DNA of 33,673 nt from Candidatus Competibacteraceae bacterium. Lineage in GTDB: Bacteria > Pseudomonadota > Gammaproteobacteria > Competibacterales > Competibacteraceae. The first letter of the stretch is position 1. Each line of letters opens with the position of its first letter. Of this stretch, positions 28,593 to 33,673 are shown one piece after another. The stretch is taken from contig RXIW01000041.1 in NCBI GenBank assembly GCA_003989065.1, positions 1-33,673 of the forward strand. The letters run 5' to 3'. Made by a program: the position numbers and the translations under genes. The notes under the pieces were generated by a model that searched no databases, was not told the origin of the DNA, and saw only the letters and a list, made by a program, of their open reading frames with translations.

Positions 28593-28905
28593 GTTGCGGT
28601 CTTCTCCCGTGTTTACCCTTACCCATCCGCAGAAACGTCAGCTCAAGGCGCTGGCCCACCACCTCAAGCCCGTGGTCATCATCGGCGACAACGGCCTCAC
28701 CCCGGCGGTCATGTACGAAATCGTCCAGGCGCTCGACCGTCACGAACTGGTCAAGCTTCGGGTCAATGCCGACGATCGAGAGGCGCGCGCCCAGATGATT
28801 GCGGAAATCTGCGCGGAAACCACCGCGGTGCTCGTCCAGCGCTTGGGCCATGTCGCCACGCTGTTTCGCCGCAACCCCGAGGCTCCGCGCATCGAGTTGC
28901 CCTGA
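28591..28905 (+). CDS. yhbY: YhbY-type RNA-binding protein (CRM domain)
   Basis: 104 residues from ATG 28591, or 98 from GTG 28609, the latter closer to E. coli YhbY (97). Neither start has a clear ribosome site. The CRM fold is shown by LTHPQKRQLKALAHHLKPVV, the GxxG-type loop IIGDNGLTPAV and LDRHELVKLRVNADDR. YhbY associates with pre-50S ribosomes. The neighbourhood with rlmE and ftsH, divergently transcribed, matches the conserved gammaproteobacterial order. Confidence 0.94.
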   Translation: MLRSSPVFTLTHPQKRQLKALAHHLKPVVIIGDNGLTPAVMYEIVQALDRHELVKLRVNADDREARAQMIAEICAETTAVLVQRLGHVATLFRRNPEAPRIELP

Positions 28906-28918
28906 GCGGGCAGCCCGT

Positions 28919-30103
28919 TCAGCCAGCGACCACCTTGGCGATGCGCTCCAGCGCCTTGGTGAGATTGGACATGCCGGTGGCGAAGGAGATCCGCGCGCAG
29001 CCTTCCGCCCCGAAGGCCGAACCGGGCACCAGAGCCACCCCGGCTTCGTTGAGCAGCAGTTCGGCGAACGCGATGTCGTTGGCCAGGCCCAGTCGCTCGA
29101 TCACCGGTTGGAAGCTGGGGAAGATGTAGAACGTGCCATCGGCCGGCGCTACCCCGACCCCGTCCATGGCCTGCAATGCGGCATAGACGTAATCGTGCCG
29201 CTCCCTGAACGCCTGGTTCATCACTCCGATGCAGGACTGATCGCCATTCAAACCGGCTTCCGCCGCCACCTGGGAAATCGAGGTCGGGTTGGAGGTGCTC
29301 TGCGACTGGATGTTGGTCATCGCCTCGATCAAATCCTTCGCCCCGCCGCAGTAGCCGATCCGCCAGCCGGTCATCGAATAGACCTTCGACACGCCGTTCA
29401 GCACCACGGTGCGGTCATACAGATCCGGGCAGACGGTGAGGATGTTGCTGAACTTCTCCTCGGTCCACAGGATGTGTTCGTAGATATCGTCGGTGGCGAT
29501 GTAAACCTGTGGATAGCGGCGCAGCACTTCGCCCAGGGCGGCCAGTTCGGCGGCGCTGTAGGCCACACCGGTCGGATTGGACGGGCTGTTGATCACCACC
29601 AGCTTGGTGCGCGAGGTGATGGCCGCTTCCAGTTGGGCCGGGGTGATCTTGAAATGCTGGTCGATGCCGGCGCTGACGATGACCGGCGCACCATCGGCCA
29701 GCAACACCATATCGGGATACGACACCCAGTACGGCGCGGGGATGATGACCTCGTCGCCAGGATTCAGCAGTGCCTGGGCCAGGTTGTAGAAGCTCTGCTT
29801 ACCACCGCAGGACACCAGGATCTGGCTGGGTTCGTAGCTCAGACCGTTGTCGCGCTGGAACTTGGCGATGATAGCCTTCTTCAGGCTGACCGTGCCGCCG
29901 ACCGGAGTGTATTTGGTGAAGCCGGCGTTGATAGCCTTGATCGCCGCTTCCTTGATGAAATCTGGAGTATCGAAATCCGGCTCGCCGGCGCCCAGGCCGA
30001 TCACGTCCTTGCCCGCAGCTTTCAGGGCATTGGCCTTGGCGGTGACCGCCAACGTCGGAGAGGGCTTGATGCGCTGCACACGTTCGGAGAGAGGGGTACT
30101 CAC
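28919..30103 (-). CDS. Class I aspartate-type aminotransferase
   Basis: 394 residues starting at GTG 30103, with AGGAG 6 nt upstream. A PLP enzyme of aminotransferase fold type I, subgroup Ib, that swaps the amino group between aspartate (or a related acid) and 2-oxoglutarate. The PLP lysine is K240 in GVSKVYSMTGWRIGY. Asn176 (SPSNPTG), Asp206 and Tyr208 (ATDDIYEH) and Arg248 complete the cofactor site; the C-terminal ARISFATGM carries the substrate-carboxylate Arg. Members of this subgroup can also accept prephenate, so exact substrate use is open. It converges on yhbY with a 13-bp gap. Confidence 0.94.
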   Translation of the reverse strand: MSTPLSERVQRIKPSPTLAVTAKANALKAAGKDVIGLGAGEPDFDTPDFIKEAAIKAINAGFTKYTPVGGTVSLKKAIIAKFQRDNGLSYEPSQILVSCGGKQSFYNLAQALLNPGDEVIIPAPYWVSYPDMVLLADGAPVIVSAGIDQHFKITPAQLEAAITSRTKLVVINSPSNPTGVAYSAAELAALGEVLRRYPQVYIATDDIYEHILWTEEKFSNILTVCPDLYDRTVVLNGVSKVYSMTGWRIGYCGGAKDLIEAMTNIQSQSTSNPTSISQVAAEAGLNGDQSCIGVMNQAFRERHDYVYAALQAMDGVGVAPADGTFYIFPSFQPVIERLGLANDIAFAELLLNEAGVALVPGSAFGAEGCARISFATGMSNLTKALERIAKVVAG

Positions 30104-30422
30104 GGGAACTCCTGGGATACTCAGTAAAAAGTTGAACGTCTAGGGTTTTCGAGCTGACGGATCATACTGGAAATTTTCCCCAGTCAAAACATTCTATGCC
30201 CAGAGGCCAATCCTTCACGCTTGGTTCAACAAGAAATTTTCCCGACAATGCGGTGGAATCTTTCGCCTTCTGCGACAACCACCAACCAAGAAGCCTACAC
30301 ACCAGCATCCGATATCGAACCTATCAGAAATTCGCTCTCCGTGCTGAAATGGAGGCCCACCTGAACTTCGAGGTGGTCCACTCCGTAGCCAACATAGTCT
30401 CGTGAGATTTGACTGATATAGA
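30104..30422. other. Intergenic boundary region
   Basis: About 320 bp upstream of the aminotransferase, where GC content starts to fall. A 69-codon plus-strand frame (30196-30405) resembles no family and is probably chance. A stem CCACCT / AGGTGG (30357-30362 and 30371-30376, 8-nt loop) lies near its end. A small dyad ATCAAT-ACC-ATTGAT (30422-30436) spans the stop of the next gene. No tRNA or integrase site was seen. Confidence 0.4.
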
Positions 30423-32483
30423 TCAATACCATTGATGTAAAGGCTGTAAGCTCAGTAGTAGCGGTTCTTGATAATAAAATGGGCCAAATTGGCTTGTTTC
30501 TATACTGACTTCTTCAACTTGATTTTTGATCAAGTCACTCATCTTCCCAGTAGTTAATAGAGCAAAATCAGCGCAATTATTAATATAAGGAGACAACAAA
30601 AAACCTTCACTAGCCATCTCAGGAATCAGACGATGAAGTTTGATTTCACCATTACGCAACTTCACCCGAATAAATACTGGAGCAGGTTTAAATAACAGCT
30701 TGGCCAATTTACCAAAAACAGATTGTTTTATAAAAATTTTAGCAAAAACAGGGGCTTGGTCATTTAAAAAAAACGGTTTATCAAACTGGAGCGTATAGTT
30801 TGCCATTGCATTATCATTCAACAAATCGCCTAGTGGTTGGGTTCGCCGTTTCAACAATATCAGATCATCTTGTACCATACGATCCAATTGATAGCGACTC
30901 AGTATATCTGGCCATATCGCTCCTTCTGTGGAAGATGGATAGCGATTATCAATAGCGCCAAGACTGAAAAACAAATATTCTGGAGCCCGCTCGCTCTGAA
31001 AAAATTCACGATTTGCAGCAATCAATTGTGGGGTATAGTCAACATAATCTTGAAATATTGGGCGAGGACGATAATCGTAACCATAAGCAAGAATCACGGA
31101 TTGCATGGAAGGAATAATATCCACCGACCCTTGCAACTGTGGCATTGGATGTCTATCACGAATATGAGCCAACGCGATATCCTTCTGATATTGAATCCGT
31201 GCGGTCCATGCTTCAGGTGACTTAAGCCATTCACGAAAATTCTTCCATTCACGATATGGCTTTTCATATGACGTTATCCTAACCAGAGAAACGACTGTCT
31301 GGTTTCCATCAAGCTGCAATCGAAAAAGTCCTAGAAATGCGGAACAAATCGCAATAACCAACAGTCCGACCATCAGCTTATTACCTGTTGATTGCGGTAA
31401 CCATAGTGTGGCTGTTACTGCAGCAAACAGCGCCGCCATGCCTCCCCAAGCGGCTAGCGTATGCAAATCATGCCGTACAAAACCTTGTTTAAAAGTGATC
31501 AACCAGAAAAGACCAAGCACCAGAAATAACGCTAGAATATGTCCATAGCTGGAGTGAGGATCCAAGTGGCGACTTTCCAATTGATGCCAGATCAACAGCA
31601 GCCAAGCTATTCCACTCAATCCAAGAAAGGCTGCCAATTCCTGCCATGGCCCAGGAATAGCCATAGCTGAGCTGTGCCCAGCGACAATCTCTAGAGAGAG
31701 CTTTAAAAAATTTTGAAAATAGCTGAGACTTTGCCCAGACAATAGATAGAGAAAGAAAAATACTATTAACATAACTGGCGTATAAACTGGCCAGCGCCGG
31801 TTAAATAGACGATGAGCATCAACGATAAATAGAACAATAAGACTGATCATACCATAGGTTAATTTAATCATACTCCCTATTCCAGCAGCAATCACCAATG
31901 GCAAAAGCGCTCGGGTAGATACAGGAGTTGGAAAGCGAAAATAACCCAATGCGATCAGTAAACACGGCAGAAAGTAAGAACCATCCCAAGAGATCAAAAG
32001 ACCTAGGGCAATTGCGCTATAGGCAATCAACGCTACCACTAGCGGCAAGGGCGATAACAACCGAGCGACTCCCCACGATAGGCAAGCTGCCCACAATAAT
32101 TGCAGCCCCAATGTAGCAAAAACCAAGTGTTCGTCAAATTGACGAATCCAGAGAAACCCAAACGGTCCATAATTGAATACAATATCCTTTCCCCATTGCC
32201 AGCCATGACTCGCCGCATGAGTGAGAACCGCGACCCATGAAGGGTCCAGTCCATCTGCTGGCATGGTAAATCCCCAATTCATCAAGAATAAAAAAAAATG
32301 ACAAAAAATGAGCATTCCCAATATAAATGACTGTATCTTTCTCCACTGAAATCCCGCAAAAAAAGCCGGTTTCTTATACAATTTATTTATATAATTCATA
32401 GCCTTTAAAAATACCAGATCGCAGTTGTAGTCATAATACAACTCACACAGCATGCGAGTCGCCCCATAAATCACACCATTCAT
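30423..32483 (-). CDS. Large multi-pass membrane protein, unknown (GT-C-like?)
   Basis: 686 residues. The start is uncertain: ATG 32483 or ATG 32399, neither with a ribosome site. About ten to twelve hydrophobic helices lie between residues 50 and 410. A soluble C-terminal domain of about 270 residues follows (VDIIPSMQSVILAYGYDYRP, then IFQDYVDYTPQLI). The first extracytoplasmic loop has MPADGLDPSWVAVLTHAA and KDIVFNYGPFGFLWIRQF, a pattern seen in uncharacterised bacterial membrane proteins. The layout, membrane helices then a periplasmic domain with an acidic first loop, resembles GT-C glycosyltransferases, but no motif proves it. Codon use is much more AT-rich than in genes to the left. Nine T residues run through codons about 62-64. 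Confidence 0.72.
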   Translation of the reverse strand: MNGVIYGATRMLCELYYDYNCDLVFLKAMNYINKLYKKPAFFAGFQWRKIQSFILGMLIFCHFFLFLMNWGFTMPADGLDPSWVAVLTHAASHGWQWGKDIVFNYGPFGFLWIRQFDEHLVFATLGLQLLWAACLSWGVARLLSPLPLVVALIAYSAIALGLLISWDGSYFLPCLLIALGYFRFPTPVSTRALLPLVIAAGIGSMIKLTYGMISLIVLFIVDAHRLFNRRWPVYTPVMLIVFFFLYLLSGQSLSYFQNFLKLSLEIVAGHSSAMAIPGPWQELAAFLGLSGIAWLLLIWHQLESRHLDPHSSYGHILALFLVLGLFWLITFKQGFVRHDLHTLAAWGGMAALFAAVTATLWLPQSTGNKLMVGLLVIAICSAFLGLFRLQLDGNQTVVSLVRITSYEKPYREWKNFREWLKSPEAWTARIQYQKDIALAHIRDRHPMPQLQGSVDIIPSMQSVILAYGYDYRPRPIFQDYVDYTPQLIAANREFFQSERAPEYLFFSLGAIDNRYPSSTEGAIWPDILSRYQLDRMVQDDLILLKRRTQPLGDLLNDNAMANYTLQFDKPFFLNDQAPVFAKIFIKQSVFGKLAKLLFKPAPVFIRVKLRNGEIKLHRLIPEMASEGFLLSPYINNCADFALLTTGKMSDLIKNQVEEVSIETSQFGPFYYQEPLLLSLQPLHQWY

Positions 32484-32681
32484 TTAGCCATAAAACCAAC
32501 CAATTTCTGCTCATCTATCAGCTTCAAAACCGTTGGTAGATTTTCTAGCTCAACATGAACTCAACCAACCGAAAGTCGAAACACTAATAGCCATAACAAG
32601 TATTTCCGCTGGTTTATCTAGCGCATTTACCATCTCAAACTACTGAATAATTCAATAGCCATAGCTAAAGATGATTTATGC

Positions 32682-33419
32682 TCAAGGCTGCGGATATTTC
32701 GTATTTCCTACCATACTCGATAAATCTACCTGTGCCCAATCAAAACAATTTACATCTCTTATCTTCCTTCCAAGAAATTCGCTATGACAATAGAGACCAC
32801 TGATAGGTTTATTTTTCAAATACTCATCTGCTAACGAAGAAAACCTACCAACAATTGGGTTTGACATGCCCGCCTCCACACATTCAAACCCAAGAGCCTC
32901 TGAAAAAATAACTTTTAATGCCATGTCGCTAAACTGAAAGAAATGCCATGGTCTTTCATGAGATGAAAATGAAAAATGCGTTTCTACAAAAACAAATCCA
33001 CCAACTTTAAGCAGTTTTGTTATTTCAAGCGCGACAACCCAAGGCATCGCAAAATGCTCAAAACAAGCACTTGAATAGATCAGATCAAACTGTTCTCCAT
33101 CACTAAAATACGAAGATAGCTTATGAACATCACCCACGATATCCACATTATTTCCTGGATAATAGTCAAACCCAACATATTCTGCTTTGGAAAATCCTCT
33201 CCTAGCACTCGACACCCCAGTAACCTCACGACTGCCTATTTCCAGGATTTTCATTCCATGTTTGTTGCCTATTTCATATAGGTATTTCTGCCATTGCTGA
33301 TGACTGACAGTCTTTGCAAGAGGAACATCTGGCGCTAAAAATTCTCTATCAAATCTCGATTCTATTAGCAAGGGCAATTTTCGCAACTTCAGAAATGCTT
33401 TTTTCAGTAGTTTATTCAT
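32682..33419 (-). CDS. SAM-dependent methyltransferase (Methyltransf_11 type)
   Basis: 245 residues. Motif I is MKILEIGSREVTG (about 56-68); the following acidic strand end is YVGFDYYPGNNVDIVGDVHKL, motif II FDLIYSSACFEHF and motif III LLKVGGFVFVETHF. These define a class I Rossmann methyltransferase. The substrate is not evident. A basic, amphipathic N-terminal 20 residues could touch membrane or partner. It is about 200 bp upstream of the large membrane protein on the same strand, and both share AT-rich composition. Methyltransferases of this type are frequent in surface-polysaccharide clusters, which fits but does not prove that role. The 198-bp gap after it shows no gene. Confidence 0.85.
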   Translation of the reverse strand: MNKLLKKAFLKLRKLPLLIESRFDREFLAPDVPLAKTVSHQQWQKYLYEIGNKHGMKILEIGSREVTGVSSARRGFSKAEYVGFDYYPGNNVDIVGDVHKLSSYFSDGEQFDLIYSSACFEHFAMPWVVALEITKLLKVGGFVFVETHFSFSSHERPWHFFQFSDMALKVIFSEALGFECVEAGMSNPIVGRFSSLADEYLKNKPISGLYCHSEFLGRKIRDVNCFDWAQVDLSSMVGNTKYPQP

Positions 33420-33673
33420 AAAACCGCTTCGCTATATCGATAAGCTGGTGATTGATAAGCCGCCATCGCGAAGAAACTGAAAGCCTTGATAGCTAATCGG
33501 TCATTGTCGCAGGCGTAAGAGGCTGTATAAAAATCAATGACTAAAGAAATTCCAAATTTAATTCTAAATTTCCTCTTGCTATTTCTGCTACAGAGACGGT
33601 TTTTTTGCAAAGCTGTCGTAACATCAAGCGACCCGAAGTCACATAAACCATGCTAGCACTCGAAGCCGGGTTT
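33420..33673. other. AT-rich right edge, no clear gene
   Basis: About 250 bp upstream of the methyltransferase. A minus-strand frame (33416-33610, 64 codons) encodes YACDNDRLAIKAFSFFAMAA, which has a faint transposase-like look but matches no motif I can name. It overlaps the methyltransferase start. The sequence is cut by the window edge, so a partial gene cannot be excluded. Confidence 0.3.

Noticed and set aside
28799..30127. Plus-strand frame of about 440 codons opposite the aminotransferase
   Set aside because: Antisense shadow of an intact PLP enzyme gene; also overlaps the end of yhbY.
30196..30405. 69-codon plus-strand frame
   Set aside because: No ribosome site, no family resemblance, and it lies in a composition transition; chance is more likely.

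Overview
The window reads as a chromosomal segment of a gammaproteobacterium. The housekeeping genes (mnmG, folP, ftsH, rlmE, yhbY, nadC, cysH, a prc-type protease) are of gammaproteobacterial type and the first 30 kb is GC-rich. A Competibacter/Chromatiales-like host is possible, but that is an inference without database support. No rRNA, tRNA or CRISPR array was seen.

Left part (1-8.7 kb). A secreted TPR-type protein runs off the left edge on the minus strand. Next to it lies a ~500-bp decayed IS5-family element with degenerate inverted ends. Then comes a signalling block: a CHASE2 receptor adenylate/guanylate cyclase and a FecR-domain exported protein (plus strand), converging on a cyclic-nucleotide-binding protein that lacks a DNA-binding domain. 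A LysR regulator is divergent from azoR, which is followed by a pirin and a YqhA-type membrane protein.

Middle part (8.7-20.1 kb, all minus strand). DUF815 ATPase, Prc protease, an NYN-domain protein with a cold-shock-like tail, a slipin, a DJ-1/PfpI protein, a HIT protein, a KtrA/KtrB potassium uptake pair, a DUF3108 exported protein, NadC, a DUF123/GIY-YIG-like protein and CysH (thioredoxin-type PAPS reductase). Strong hairpins lie between the slipin and PfpI genes.

Right-middle part (20.2-30.1 kb). A plus-strand three-gene ABC importer of the NMT1/THI5 type (likely for a thiamine pyrimidine precursor) overlaps mnmG by 4 nt. folP converges on mnmG. ftsH is separated from folP by a clear intrinsic terminator and is preceded by a heat-shock-type promoter match. 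rlmE, a small membrane protein, yhbY and a class I aminotransferase follow. The start codons of the small membrane gene and yhbY overlap on opposite strands.

Right end (30.1-33.7 kb). Base composition turns visibly AT-rich. It holds a large multi-pass membrane protein of unknown function and a SAM methyltransferase, probably the edge of a horizontally acquired surface-polysaccharide or accessory region.

The most system-like unit is the CHASE2 cyclase / FecR / cNMP-binding cluster. It could be a complete sense-synthesise-bind circuit, but no output partner can be named from sequence alone.
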